From assembly GCA_033854735.1 (NCBI GenBank), contig JAWWPY010000540.1, forward strand, positions 1 through 64,000: DNA of 64,000 nt, written 5' to 3'. The notes below the pieces were generated by a model. The model made no database searches. It worked only from the letters and a program-made list of their open reading frames with translations, and had not been told where the DNA came from. Shown piece by piece: positions 32,903 to 41,858 of this stretch (positions are counted from its first letter, which is position 1; every line of letters starts with the position of its first letter). The DNA comes from JAWWPY01 sp033854735 (lineage in GTDB: Bacteria > Actinomycetota > Actinomycetes > Streptosporangiales > Streptosporangiaceae). The position numbers were made by a program, and so were the translations under genes.

Positions 32903-33321
32903 TTGGTGGTCCCCTCCGACTGTGAACTGGCTCCCGCCGGGCGGTGGCAGGTGGTCGCACGCGCATTGGCGTAGTGGTTTTGGGCAGCACGGAATTACCG
33001 AGTGACCGATGCGGCGGGGTACCGACAAGACCGGTGCGCTGGCATATCAGCATCACCAGTGCGTGTCGAAAGTTGGCAAGCGTGCAGCGCCTATCGCTAG
33101 GGCATGCTCAGGTACGTCCTAGCACGCAGGTCAGCTGCAAGCCGCGTCTGACAAGGTGATCGTGTTCGGCGGACTCCTTCCTCCCATAGGCACGTCGTCC
33201 AGATGGTTCGGCCCGGGAAATCCGCGCCAGGGCGTGCTGCGCCCTGAGAAACTCCGCTGTTCCCCGCCCTGAACCCCCTCCCGGCGTCACCTGACCCGGG
33301 ATCAAATCGTTCCTGAACAGG
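32903..33321 (-). promoter_or_regulatory. Long 5' leader of the glycan operon
   Basis: About 410 bases separate the best minus-strand promoter from the start codon. I recognise no known riboswitch. An open frame of 76 codons lies in it on the minus strand (33108-33338), beginning at the promoter itself, and I do not believe it is a gene. Confidence 0.35.
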
Positions 33322-33349
33322 ACATTAGCAAGGTTCATGGGGCAGTCAA
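33322..33349 (-). promoter_or_regulatory. Candidate promoter of the glycan operon
   Basis: On the minus strand TTGACT (33349-33344) and TAATGT (33327-33322) are 16 bp apart, in the most AT-rich patch nearby. It points toward the GT2-GtrA-HprK gene. Confidence 0.5.
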
Positions 33350-33390
33350 AGAGTCACAATGATATTTCATGTTAAAACTTCATTAACCTG

Positions 33391-33545
33391 GTGTTTGGTT
33401 TCTGTCTAGCTGGCGCTTGCCCGGAGGGTCGGTGCCCCTCACCCAGTGTTTGGTCTGTGTCCATCTGGGCCTCGCCCAGCGCGTCGGCGCCCCTCACCCA
33501 GTGTTTGGGTCTGTGTCCATCTGCGCTCGCCCGGAGGGGCCGGCC
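33391..33545. repeat. 55-bp tandem repeat, about 2.8 copies
   Basis: Units start at 33391, 33446 and 33501 with GTGTTTGG and share CTGTGTCCATCTG and CCCCTCACCCA. The array separates the AT-rich promoter patch of the glycan operon from the divergent DHA2 exporter gene. Confidence 0.88.
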
Positions 33546-33591
33546 GCCCTCGGGGCTACCCAGGCCACCGCGACGGTGAGACGATCACGGC

Positions 33592-35136
33592 ATGGCGAGT
33601 ACGACCTCGCAGGCCGAAGGCGGGATCCGGCTCAAGCAGCCGTCGGGGCGGTGGATCCTGCTGGCCGCGGTGCTCGGATCGAGCATGGCGATGCTGGACT
33701 CCACGGTGGTCAATGTCGCGCTGCCCACGATCGGCAAGGATCTGCACACGTCACTCGGCGGCCTGCAGTGGACGGTCACCGCGTACACCCTGACCCTGGC
33801 CGGGCTGATTCTCCTCGGCGGCTCCCTGGGCGACCGGATGGGCCGCCGCCGCATCTTCGTCACCGGGGTGGTGTGGTTCGCCGTTTCCTCTGCCCTGTGC
33901 GGGCTGTCCCCGGACATAGGCGTGCTGATCGGCGCCCGGGCGCTGCAGGGCGTCGGCGGAGCGTTGCTCACCCCAGGGTCGCTCGCCATCATCCAGGCCT
34001 CATTCACCAGCGAGGACCGACCGCGTGCGATCGGCGCGTGGTCGGGCCTCGGCGGCGTGGCCGGGGCGGCTGGCCCGCTGCTCGGCGGCTGGCTCGTCGG
34101 TGCCGCGGGCTGGCGCTGGATCTTCCTGATCAACCTGCCGCTCGCGGCGCTCGTGGTCCTGGTGGCCCTCCGGCACGTGCCCGAAACCCGGGATCCTTCC
34201 GCGCATGGCAAGTTTGACGTGACGGGCGCCCTGCTGGCCGCGCTGGCCTTGGCTGGGATCACCGACGCGCTCATCGAGGCGCCGGTCAGCGGCACCGCGG
34301 CGATCGTGGTGCCCGCGGTGATCGGCGTGGTGGCGGGAGTCGCGTTCGTGCTGGTCGAGCGGCGCCGGGCCCGCCCGGATGCGCCTGCGCCGCCCATGCT
34401 GCCGCTGGAGGTTTTCGGGTCCCGCCAGTTCACCGCCGTCAACGTGGTGACCTTCGTGGTCTACGCTGCGCTCGGCGCGGTGTTCTTCCTGCTCGTGCTC
34501 GAGCTTCAGGTGGTCTCCGGATTCTCGCCGCTGAAGGCTGGCCTGGCTCTGCTGCCCGCGACGGTGCTCATGCTGCTGCTGTCCGCGCGCGCCGGGGCGC
34601 TGGCCCAGCGGGTTGGCCCACGCTGGCTGATGGCGGGCGGCATCCTGACGAGCGCCGCCGGGTTGCTCCTGCTCACCCGGATCGGGCCGCACGCCTCGTA
34701 CCTGGCCGACGTGGTACCCGGGGTCGCGGTATTCGGTCTCGGCCTGTCCGCGACCGTCGCGCCGCTGACCGCGACAGTGCTGGCCAGCGCCGACATCAGG
34801 CATGCCGGCGTGGCGAGCGGGGTCAACAACGCGGTCGCCCGCGCGGCGGGCCTGCTGGCGGTCGCGGGGTTGCCGCTCGCAGTGGGGCTCACCGGAGCCG
34901 GATTGTCGGCCGCGAATTTTGAGGGTGGCTTCCGCGCGGCCATGGTGGTCTGTGCGGCGTTGCTCGTCGCCGGGGCGGCGCTGTCGGCCGTGACCATCGA
35001 CAACACCGTGCTCCGCCCGCAAACGGGCCGCAAGATCCCCGAACCAGAGTGCCTGACCTTCTGCGGGGTCGGCGCTCCGCCGCTGGAGCCCGCCGATCGG
35101 CCCGTGGCCGCCGTGACGGGTCCGGCCCCGCACTAG
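33592..35136 (+). CDS. DHA2-type MFS drug exporter
   Basis: A 514-residue, 14-helix proton-driven exporter of the EmrB/QacA type. Visible: the helix 1 motif LDSTVVNVALPTIGKDL, the motif-A loop GGSLGDRMGRRRIFVTG, the antiporter motif C region GGVAGAAGPLLGGWLVGAAGWRW, and a second-half loop QRVGPRWLMAGG. ATG 33592 has no strong ribosome site. It precedes proS by 119 bp on the same strand. The substrate is unknown; close EmrB-type relatives export antibiotics and disinfectants. No regulator is adjacent. Confidence 0.92.
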   Translation: MASTTSQAEGGIRLKQPSGRWILLAAVLGSSMAMLDSTVVNVALPTIGKDLHTSLGGLQWTVTAYTLTLAGLILLGGSLGDRMGRRRIFVTGVVWFAVSSALCGLSPDIGVLIGARALQGVGGALLTPGSLAIIQASFTSEDRPRAIGAWSGLGGVAGAAGPLLGGWLVGAAGWRWIFLINLPLAALVVLVALRHVPETRDPSAHGKFDVTGALLAALALAGITDALIEAPVSGTAAIVVPAVIGVVAGVAFVLVERRRARPDAPAPPMLPLEVFGSRQFTAVNVVTFVVYAALGAVFFLLVLELQVVSGFSPLKAGLALLPATVLMLLLSARAGALAQRVGPRWLMAGGILTSAAGLLLLTRIGPHASYLADVVPGVAVFGLGLSATVAPLTATVLASADIRHAGVASGVNNAVARAAGLLAVAGLPLAVGLTGAGLSAANFEGGFRAAMVVCAALLVAGAALSAVTIDNTVLRPQTGRKIPEPECLTFCGVGAPPLEPADRPVAAVTGPAPH

Positions 35137-35255
35137 GCTTGGTGCCTGGCGTCCTGGTGCGCCACCCGCCGGTGCGCCTCCGCACGTCGGCGCCCATCAG
35201 GAACCTCAGGCTCAGGACACTCAACGCTCTGCACACTCAACGGACGGCCGCACGC

Positions 35256-36959
35256 ATGCACTGGTCACAGATGCACATCCCGACCCTCCGGGACGACCCG
35301 GCGGACGCGGGTGCGCCCAGCCACCGGCTCCTGCTCCGGGCGGGCTACATCCGGCAGCTGATGGCCGGGCACTACTCGCTGCTGCCGCTCGCCCTCCGGG
35401 TGCGGGCCAAGGTCATCGAGATCATCCGGCAGGAGATGAATCAGATCGGCGCGCAGGAAGTGCTGCTGCCCGACATGCACCCGGCGGAGATCTGGCAGCG
35501 CAGTGGCCGCTGGGAGATCATGGGTGAGGAGATGTTCCGGCTCACCGACCGCAAGGGCGCCCAGCTCGCGCTGGCCATGACCCACGAGGAAATTTTCGCG
35601 ACGCTCGCCACGGAGCTGAGCTCGCACAAGCAGCTTCCGCAGGCCTGGTACCAGTTCCAGACCAAGTTCCGCGACGAGCCCAGGCCGCGGGCTGGGCTGC
35701 TCCGGACCCGCGAGTTCACCATGAAGGACTCCTACAGCTTCGACCTCGACCGGGTGGGGCTCGACGCGGCCTATGACCGGCACCACGCCGCCTACATCCG
35801 GATCTTCGAGCGGCTCGGCATCCCGGCGATCCCCGTCGAGGCGTCCAGCGGCACCATGGGTGGCAGTGACTCGACCGAGTTCATGTGCCCGTCAGCGTCA
35901 GGCGAGGACCTGGTCGCGTACTCGTCCGCCTGTGGCTACGCGGCCAACCTGGAGAAGGCCACCAGCCGGCTGGCGGACGCTGACGACGGGCCTGGCCTGG
36001 CCGTGCCGGAACGCTTCGACACCCCTGGCGCCCGGACCATCGATGACCTGGCCACCCGCTTCGGGGCGGCCGCCGACCGGCAGATCAAGACGCTCGTGTA
36101 CGTACTGGACGGCCAGCTCACCCTAGTGCTGATGCGCGGGGATCACGCTCTCAATACGCAGAAGCTCACCGACGCCACCGCCGCGGCGGTGATCCGCCCG
36201 GCCCAGCCGGACGAGATCGTCCAGGCGCTGGGCGCCCACCCCGGCAGCCTGGGTGCGGTGAACGTGAGCGACCTGCCGGTGATCGCGGATGAAGCCTTGC
36301 GCGGCCGCCGGGACATGTTCACCGGGGCCAACACTGACGATGTGCACCTGCGCGGCGTGGACGTGGAACGGGATATCCCGGTCGGCACCTGGGCCGACCT
36401 GCGCGAGGTCGCCCCAGGTGAGCCCTGCCCCCGGTGCGGGGAGCCGCTGGAGCTGGTCGAGGCGATCGAGGTCGGGCACATCTTCAAGCTCGGCGACCGG
36501 TACTCGAAGACATTCGGCGCCACCGTGCTCGGCCCGGAAGGCAAGGCCGCCCCGCTCATCATGGGCAGCTACGGGATCGGGGTCGAGCGTGCCATGGCCG
36601 CGATTGTCGAATGCCACCACGATGAGCGCGGCATCGTATGGCCCCTCGCCGTGGCTCCATTCAGCGTCGTGGTGGTTGTCGCGCAGTCCGAGGACGCCGA
36701 GGTGGCCAAAGCGGGTGCGGCCATCTACGAGCAGCTTGCTGCCGCTGGCGTCGAGGTGGTCATTGACGACCGCACGGAGCGTGCCGGAGTGAAGTTCCGC
36801 GACGCGGAACTGACCGGAATTCCGCTGCGGGTCACCGTTGGCCGGCGGGGCCTGGCCGAGGGAACCGCAGAGATCACCGAGCGTGCCACGGGCGAGACCA
36901 GGAAGGTCCCTGTCGGCGACGTCGCCGGCCAGGTCAGCGCAGCGCTCTCGACTCCCTGA
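35256..36959 (+). CDS. proS: Prolyl-tRNA synthetase, bacterial type
   Basis: A 567-residue class II synthetase charging tRNA-Pro. Motif 1 is near residues 60-80 (EVLLPDMHPAEIWQRSGRW), motif 2 near 135-155 (TKFRDEPRPRAGLLRTREFTMKDSYSF), the YbaK-like editing insertion lies at about 225-385 (LVYVLDGQLTLVLMRGDHALN), and motif 3 near 430 (LIMGSYGIGVERAMAAI). The anticodon-binding domain closes the protein (IDDRTERAGVKFRDAELTGIPLRV). ATG 35256 is the first start at the conserved N-terminus; the frame extends upstream unsupported. Its neighbours are not translation genes, so it may be either the housekeeping copy or a second one. It ends antisense to TerC by 26 bp. Confidence 0.95.
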   Translation: MHWSQMHIPTLRDDPADAGAPSHRLLLRAGYIRQLMAGHYSLLPLALRVRAKVIEIIRQEMNQIGAQEVLLPDMHPAEIWQRSGRWEIMGEEMFRLTDRKGAQLALAMTHEEIFATLATELSSHKQLPQAWYQFQTKFRDEPRPRAGLLRTREFTMKDSYSFDLDRVGLDAAYDRHHAAYIRIFERLGIPAIPVEASSGTMGGSDSTEFMCPSASGEDLVAYSSACGYAANLEKATSRLADADDGPGLAVPERFDTPGARTIDDLATRFGAAADRQIKTLVYVLDGQLTLVLMRGDHALNTQKLTDATAAAVIRPAQPDEIVQALGAHPGSLGAVNVSDLPVIADEALRGRRDMFTGANTDDVHLRGVDVERDIPVGTWADLREVAPGEPCPRCGEPLELVEAIEVGHIFKLGDRYSKTFGATVLGPEGKAAPLIMGSYGIGVERAMAAIVECHHDERGIVWPLAVAPFSVVVVVAQSEDAEVAKAGAAIYEQLAAAGVEVVIDDRTERAGVKFRDAELTGIPLRVTVGRRGLAEGTAEITERATGETRKVPVGDVAGQVSAALSTP

Positions 36960-37974
36960 GGGGCGGGGCCCGGCTGGGCGGGTCCTGGTCGCCGGGAGGC
37001 GCCGCCGGGCGGCTGTGCCGGGTGCTCAGCTGGCTGGTCACGGTGATGGTGACGAGTACCCCCGCGATGACGGCCACGGAGAGGCCCGTGCCGATCTGCG
37101 GCACCGGCAGTGGGCCGATCCGGCCCACCCCGGATGCTTGCAGGGCCTCGCTAATGATCTTCACCCCGATGAAGCCCAGGATTACCGACAGGCCGGCGGA
37201 CAGGTGAGCGAGCCGCGTCAGCAGCCCGCCGATCAGGAAGTACAAGTGGCGCAGGCCGAGCAGGGCGAACACGTTGGCGCTGAGCACGAGGTACGGGTCC
37301 CGGGTCAGCCCGAAGATCGCGGGAATCGAGTCCAGCGCGAACGCCAGGTCGGTGGTGGCGATAGCGATCACGAGCATGAGTACGGGCGTGGCGTAGCGGC
37401 GTCCCCGGATCCGCGTGGTCAGCCGCCCGCCGTCGACCTCCGGCGTCACCCGGATGACCCGTCGCACGGCGCGCTGCGGCAGGCTGATCCCTCCTGTCCC
37501 GGTCGCTGGGCGGCGTTGTAGCACGATCCTGATGGCCGTATACAGCAGGAAGGCCCCGAACAGGTAGAGGACCGGCTCGAACCGGTTCAGCACCACCGAC
37601 CCGAGCGCGATGAACACGCCGCGCAGCACAAGGGCAAAGACAATCCCCAGCAGCAAAACGCGCCCGTGGTACTCACTCGGTACCGCGGAGCGCCCGATGA
37701 GCAGCACGAAAATGAACAGGTTGTCCAGGGACAGGCTGTACTCCGTCAGCCAGCCAGCGAAGAACTGACCCGCGGCCGGCGGGTCGGCGGTGGCCGCCAG
37801 GACCCCGCCGAACGCAGCCGCGAGGGCGATCACCCCGAGCGTCCAGAGCGCGGCCTCGCGGAGGCCTGGCCGCCTGGGCCGGCGCGCGCTGAGCGTCAGG
37901 TCCGTCGCGACGACCGCGGCCAGGACCGCGAACGTGGCGGCCCAGACCCATAGCGGCACATGCAGGAGATCCAC
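36934..37974 (-). CDS. TerC-family integral membrane protein
   Basis: A 346-residue protein with about nine membrane helices. The TerC metal-site signatures are visible: FFAGWLTEYSLSLDNLFIFVLL near residue 70-92 and IATTDLAFALDSIPAIFGLTRDPY near 205-230, each with conserved Asp in the membrane. TerC proteins are linked to tellurite resistance and to manganese export or metal supply for exported enzymes. The C-terminal 30 residues are hydrophilic. GTG 37974 opens the gene with no clear ribosome site, 20 bp downstream of the site-2 protease gene, so translational coupling is likely. Confidence 0.92.
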   Translation of the reverse strand: MDLLHVPLWVWAATFAVLAAVVATDLTLSARRPRRPGLREAALWTLGVIALAAAFGGVLAATADPPAAGQFFAGWLTEYSLSLDNLFIFVLLIGRSAVPSEYHGRVLLLGIVFALVLRGVFIALGSVVLNRFEPVLYLFGAFLLYTAIRIVLQRRPATGTGGISLPQRAVRRVIRVTPEVDGGRLTTRIRGRRYATPVLMLVIAIATTDLAFALDSIPAIFGLTRDPYLVLSANVFALLGLRHLYFLIGGLLTRLAHLSAGLSVILGFIGVKIISEALQASGVGRIGPLPVPQIGTGLSVAVIAGVLVTITVTSQLSTRHSRPAAPPGDQDPPSRAPPLRESRALR

Positions 37975-37994
37975 GGGCTACCGGCGGGCGCGGC

Positions 37995-39236
37995 TCAGCG
38001 AGCCGGCTGCCCCAGGTGCAACGCACCCAGCTGGGTCGCCCGGACGAAGTCGGCCGGGGTGAGCACCCCGGCTACCACGCCATCGGCGTCCAGGACCAGG
38101 GCGTGGCCCGCGGTATGCAGCGCGGCCGGGACCCCGGGGCGCACGGACAGGCGCGCAATCAGGTCGTTGAGGGGCTCATCTGGTGTGGTCATCACCACGT
38201 AGGCGAGGGGCGTCGCGACCTGGGAGAGCCGTACAGCGTCCCGGTGATCGGCGGGTACGGCGGCGAGCTGGCTCAGCGTGAGCAGCCCGGCCGGGCTGCC
38301 GTCGAAGTCGCGGAGCGGAAAGGCGGTCGCGATGCCGGCGGCCGGATCGCCGCCGTCGAGGAAGGCCTGGACTGTCTGCCAGGCTTGCGCGGTCGGGGCC
38401 GGGGGCTGGCGGTGCGGCAGGATGTCGCCGACCCGCAGGCCGGACAGGGCCGCGGTGGTCAGCGTTTGGCGAGCCTCAGCCCGCGACGCGCTCACCATGA
38501 TCAGTCCGAGCAGCCCGATCCAGATGCCAGTCAGGTGCCCGAGTGCGATCGCGGCCACCCCAGCGGCAGCCAGGACGGCCCCGGTGACCTGCCCGAACCG
38601 GGCTGCCGCCAGCCCGGCCCGGGTGGGGTCGCCCGAGCGCGCCCACGCAACCGCTCGGACGATCCGACCGCCATCCAGGCCCGCGCCGGGCAGCAGATTG
38701 AAGATAACCAGGAGGCTGTTGATCCAGGCCAGCGCGACGAACACGGTGACCGGCAGCAGGCCCGCGCCAAGCGCGGACAGGCCAAGCGCGGCCCCTGCAC
38801 TGATTCCGGCCGTCAGGAGGCTGGCCGCCGGCCCGGCGGCTGCGACCCGCCACGCGGCACGCGCCGTGGTCAGGTCATGGCGCCCATGGCTGATGCCGCC
38901 GAAGAATCCGACGAAGACCTCCGTCACGCTGGCACCGTGCCGGCGGGCCACGATCGCATGCGCCAGTTCGTGTCCCGCCACGCTGGCCAGGACCAAGGCG
39001 ACCAAGCCGACGGTCGCGGCCAGGTAAGCGCCGACCGACCGGCCCGGAGCAGCGGCGGGCAGGGTCAGGGCGCCCGCCGCCGCGGCCAGCATGGCGAGCA
39101 GGTAGCCGCCGACGGTAAGCCTGATGGTGACACCCGCGATACGCAGGCCGCCCTTCCCGTTCCCGGAACCATGCGGGTTCCGGGCCCCCGGGGCGCCGTC
39201 GGTCGGCGCGGCACCAGGCAGATGCGTCATGGTCAC
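37995..39236 (-). CDS. Site-2 protease-like M50 metalloprotease with CBS domains
   Basis: A 413-residue intramembrane zinc protease of the sporulation SpoIVFB/S2P group. It has HELAH near residue 90-94 in a membrane helix, the second-site motif NLLPGAGLDGGRI near 178-190 (Asp ligand), and about six helices. The C-terminal 170 residues form a tandem CBS region (VGDILP, IATAFPLRDFDGSPAGLLTL, HALVLDADGVVAGVLTPADF), which usually senses adenine nucleotides. GTG 39236 lies 7 nt after AAGGAGA and is preferred over ATG 39230. It probably forms an operon with TerC. The cleaved target, perhaps an anti-sigma factor, is unknown. Confidence 0.92.
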   Translation of the reverse strand: MTMTHLPGAAPTDGAPGARNPHGSGNGKGGLRIAGVTIRLTVGGYLLAMLAAAAGALTLPAAAPGRSVGAYLAATVGLVALVLASVAGHELAHAIVARRHGASVTEVFVGFFGGISHGRHDLTTARAAWRVAAAGPAASLLTAGISAGAALGLSALGAGLLPVTVFVALAWINSLLVIFNLLPGAGLDGGRIVRAVAWARSGDPTRAGLAAARFGQVTGAVLAAAGVAAIALGHLTGIWIGLLGLIMVSASRAEARQTLTTAALSGLRVGDILPHRQPPAPTAQAWQTVQAFLDGGDPAAGIATAFPLRDFDGSPAGLLTLSQLAAVPADHRDAVRLSQVATPLAYVVMTTPDEPLNDLIARLSVRPGVPAALHTAGHALVLDADGVVAGVLTPADFVRATQLGALHLGQPAR

Positions 39237-39441
39237 AGCTGTCTCTCCTTTGGGCCGGACTTCGGCGTCGGCTCCTCGGCGGCGGGCTGGCGCCGCGCAG
39301 GGGGTGGCGTGCTCCGGCCGTCTACTTAAGTATCACTTGCCGGGCCCGAGATATCAGTGGGCCCTATCGGCTAAGATCATCACCCCGGAGTTGCCGGGGC
39401 CCGGCAATGATCAGCTCGTCGCATAGGAAGGGGCACTCATC

Positions 39442-40632
39442 GTGACCCCACACCGCGCAGCCGGAGCGCCCGATCTGGGGGCGATCACGCAGGCGGCGAG
39501 CCGCGAGGCCGGTGGAGTGCCCGCCGAACTGCTGGCCGGCTACCTGTCCGCCGTGCTGGATGCGGCCGGCACCGGCCGCCGCCTGACGTCTGCGGAACTT
39601 GCTGGCTATGGCCGGTCCGGCGAGCGCGCCGCGGAGAGCGGTGTCGCGCTGCGCGGCCTGGTCGACCTCTTCCTGTCAGCGACCTGGCGATTGTGGCGGG
39701 AACTGCCTGACGCCGGGGGATCGGTCGCTCTTCGCTCCGCGGGACTCGCCGTTCTGCGGGCCGCGGACGACGCCGTCGCCGCGGCGGCCGAAGGCTTCGA
39801 GTGGGCGCACCTGTCCATCGCCCGCCGCGAGGAGGCCGAGCGGCTGGAGTTCTTCGACGACCTTCTCTCCGGCCGGGGCGGTCTGCCGGATCTGATGGCT
39901 CGGGGGGAACGCCTCGGCCTGCGACTGGCCGGGCCGCATCAGGTGGTGCTGGGCGGCTATGCGCCCGGAGCCGGCCGGGCTGGGCCGCTGGGCCTGGAGA
40001 TTGACCGGCTGGTCAGCGACGCTGCCGCGCCTTCCCCGTCACTCACGGTGGCCCGCGGCGGCCGGGTAGTCGTGATGACCGGCGTGACCGACGGTGGTGA
40101 AGCGCGCCGTATCGCGGTAGCCCTGGCCGGGGTACTGCGCCGCGGGAACCCGGCCGTGGCGCAGGGCGAGCAGCAGCCGTGGCGGGTCGCGGTCGGGCGG
40201 CCCTACCCGGGGCCCAGTGGCGTGCTCCGCTCCTACGACGAGGCGAGCGACGCGCTCGACGTGGCGCAGCGGCTCGCGCTGCCCGAGCCCGTAGTGGACG
40301 CCGCTGACCTGCTCGTTTACCAGGTGCTGCTCCGGGACCGGGCCGCCATCACCGACCTGGTGGGCGAGCTGCTCACGCCGCTGGCGGGCGCCCGGGGCGG
40401 GGCAGGACCGCTGCTGGCGACGCTGGAGGCGTACTACGCGTGCGGCGGCGTAGCGGCCCAAGCGGCGCGGCGGCTGCACCTGTCGGTCCGCGCGGTGACC
40501 TACCGGCTCGCCCGGATCAGGGACCTGACCGGCAGTGATCCGGGCGACCCGGCCCAGGCGCTCGCGCTTCAGGTGGCGGTGATCGGCGCGCGCCTGCTGG
40601 GCTGGCCCGCCACGCCGCTGGAGATCGGCTAA
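39442..40632 (+). CDS. PucR/CdaR-type transcriptional regulator
   Basis: A 396-residue regulator. An N-terminal RsbRD/PucR-like helical domain (about 10-130, DLFLSATWRLWRELPD) and a GGDEF-like central region (about 150-260, VAVGRPYPGPSGVLRSYDEASDALDVAQRL) precede the PucR C-terminal helix-turn-helix at about 330-380: LLATLEAYYACGGVAAQAAR and LSVRAVTYRLARIRDLTG. This layout is common in actinomycete regulators of unknown effector. GTG 39442 follows AGGAAGGGG. It is divergent from the site-2 protease gene (205 bp gap) and could control that pair. Confidence 0.87.
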   Translation: MTPHRAAGAPDLGAITQAASREAGGVPAELLAGYLSAVLDAAGTGRRLTSAELAGYGRSGERAAESGVALRGLVDLFLSATWRLWRELPDAGGSVALRSAGLAVLRAADDAVAAAAEGFEWAHLSIARREEAERLEFFDDLLSGRGGLPDLMARGERLGLRLAGPHQVVLGGYAPGAGRAGPLGLEIDRLVSDAAAPSPSLTVARGGRVVVMTGVTDGGEARRIAVALAGVLRRGNPAVAQGEQQPWRVAVGRPYPGPSGVLRSYDEASDALDVAQRLALPEPVVDAADLLVYQVLLRDRAAITDLVGELLTPLAGARGGAGPLLATLEAYYACGGVAAQAARRLHLSVRAVTYRLARIRDLTGSDPGDPAQALALQVAVIGARLLGWPATPLEIG

Positions 40633-40837
40633 CTGCCCCCGGTGCCGTGCAGGGCGCGTTGATGTCCGCCCGCAGAGCGTTGATTTCCAGGCTGGCGCCC
40701 TGTGCGTCCTCCTGGCTGACGATGACCCAGGCCTCGTCCAGGCATGCCGCAGTCCAGGCGAGAGTGGACTTCTGCGGTTCAGGGCATTTGTGTCGGCGAT
40801 GCCAGAGGGGGACCCGGGATTTTCATGGTCACAGGGG

Positions 40838-40980
40838 ATCCCGGACACATGGATCCAGAAATCTTCCGTGATCACGGCGGATAGGCGGGTCGGGTGCCCC
40901 TGGCCGCCTCCCCGTTCCAGGCCTTCCATGATCGCGGAACATCCCGGACACATAGGCCCAGAAATCTTCCGTGATCATGG
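40838..40980. repeat. Direct repeat with GATC-centred palindromes
   Basis: Two 37-bp copies (40838-40874 and 40941-40977) share ATCCCGGACACAT and CAGAAATCTTCCGTGATCA. Palindromes CCGTGATCACGG (40866-40877, perfect), CCATGATCGCGG (40926-40937) and CCGTGATCATGG (40969-40980) match those in the hairpins at 6.4 and 7.5 kb. The 17-mer at 40921-40937 is the exact reverse complement of 6447-6463. Confidence 0.8.
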
Positions 40981-41020
40981 GATCCACTGGGTTGGGGGCG
41001 TGATTACGGCGTCGGCTGGG

Positions 41021-41090
41021 TCCCGGGGGCCGGGATCACGTCCCGGGGGCCGGGATCACGGTCTGGGGGCCGGGATCACGGTCTGGGGGT
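41021..41090. repeat. 20-bp tandem repeat, 3.5 copies
   Basis: Units TCCCGGGGGCCGGGATCACG (twice) and GTCTGGGGGCCGGGATCACG, then a half unit ending exactly at the stop codon of the minus-strand thioredoxin gene. Confidence 0.9.
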
Positions 41091-41561
41091 TTAGACGGTG
41101 CCGGGCTGTCCCTCGTGCTCGCGGCGATGCGCGTGCTCATCGCTGTGCGCGTGCTCGTCGCTGTGCGCGTGCTCGTCCCCGTGGTTGTGGTCGTGGCCGT
41201 GCTGCTCGTGTTCCGCGATGCTGGCGCGTACCTCGTCCATGTCCAGCTCGCGGGCCTTGGTGATCAGCTCCTCCAGGGCCGGCTCGGGGAGCGCCCCGGC
41301 CTGGGAGTAGAGGACGACGTTATCGCGGATGATCATCAGGGTGGGGATGGATGAGATGCCGAACTGGGCCGCTAGCTCCTGCTGGGCATCGGTGTCCACC
41401 TTCGCGAAGACCGCGTCGGCGTGCCGCTCCGACGCCCGGTCGAAGATCGGGCCGAACATGCGGCAGGGCCCGCACCATGTTGCCCAGAAATCCACCAGGG
41501 CCAGGTCAGCCTCGGCGACCACGGACGCGAAGTTCTCCGACGTCAGCTCGACCGTCGACAT
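41091..41561 (-). CDS. Thioredoxin with histidine-rich C-terminal tail
   Basis: A 156-residue protein. The first 110 residues are a normal thioredoxin: VDFWATWCGPCRMFGPIFD with the redox pair near residues 31-34, KVDTDAQQELAAQFGISSIPTLMI with the cis-Pro, and a final helix. Residues about 115-150 are rich in His, Asp and Glu (HEQHGHDHNHGDEHAHSDEHAH, shown here in part as HGHDHNH and DEHAHS), including three DEHAHS-like units from an 18-bp repeat. Such tails bind Ni, Zn or Cu. ATG 41561 follows GGGGAG. The gene stands alone and its stop adjoins a 20-bp intergenic array. Confidence 0.92.
   Translation of the reverse strand: MSTVELTSENFASVVAEADLALVDFWATWCGPCRMFGPIFDRASERHADAVFAKVDTDAQQELAAQFGISSIPTLMIIRDNVVLYSQAGALPEPALEELITKARELDMDEVRASIAEHEQHGHDHNHGDEHAHSDEHAHSDEHAHRREHEGQPGTV
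41131..41184. repeat. 18-bp tandem repeat, 3 copies, coding
   Basis: Three units of consensus GCGTGCTCGTCGCTGTGC in the thioredoxin tail, encoding Asp-Glu-His-Ala-His-Ser on the minus strand. The last unit is diverged. Confidence 0.8.
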
Positions 41562-41858
41562 GACTTGTCTCCCCATCTCCGCGCTCCGGGCGCGGTGTCC
41601 GCCGGTACCCGTCCATGGGTACCCGCATGGGTATGCAACCGGGGCGTGTCCTCGTTGATTCCATGACGTTCAGGTGCCTTCCGGGCAGCCGGGCGCGGTC
41701 CGCCATCAACCGATCGGAGGATGCCGGGAAATCGTTCGGTGGATGGTGTGGTCCTTCATCGGGCCTCGGCAGAAGGGCTCCTTGGGCGATCCGGCTGCCC
41801 GTGATGGCCTGCGAATGTGGGTGAAGTAGACCGCAGGTCCGGACCGGGAGGACGGCAG

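Larger units (their letters stand above)
40633..41090. other. Repeat-rich intergenic region
   Basis: No gene can be supported here. 40640-40795 holds, on the minus strand, about 50 open codons without a start (reading SLEINALRADIN near the end), possibly a relic. 40838-40980 carries a 37-bp direct repeat and three GATC palindromes. 41021-41090 is a 20-bp tandem repeat running to the thioredoxin stop. Confidence 0.6.

Noticed and set aside
33108..33338. 76-codon open frame in the glycan operon leader
   Set aside because: No ribosome site and no domain, and its start coincides with the promoter; more likely untranslated leader.
40640..40795. About 50 open codons on the minus strand ending in SLEINALRADIN-like sequence
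   Set aside because: No start codon or ribosome site; possibly a gene relic but not enough to call.
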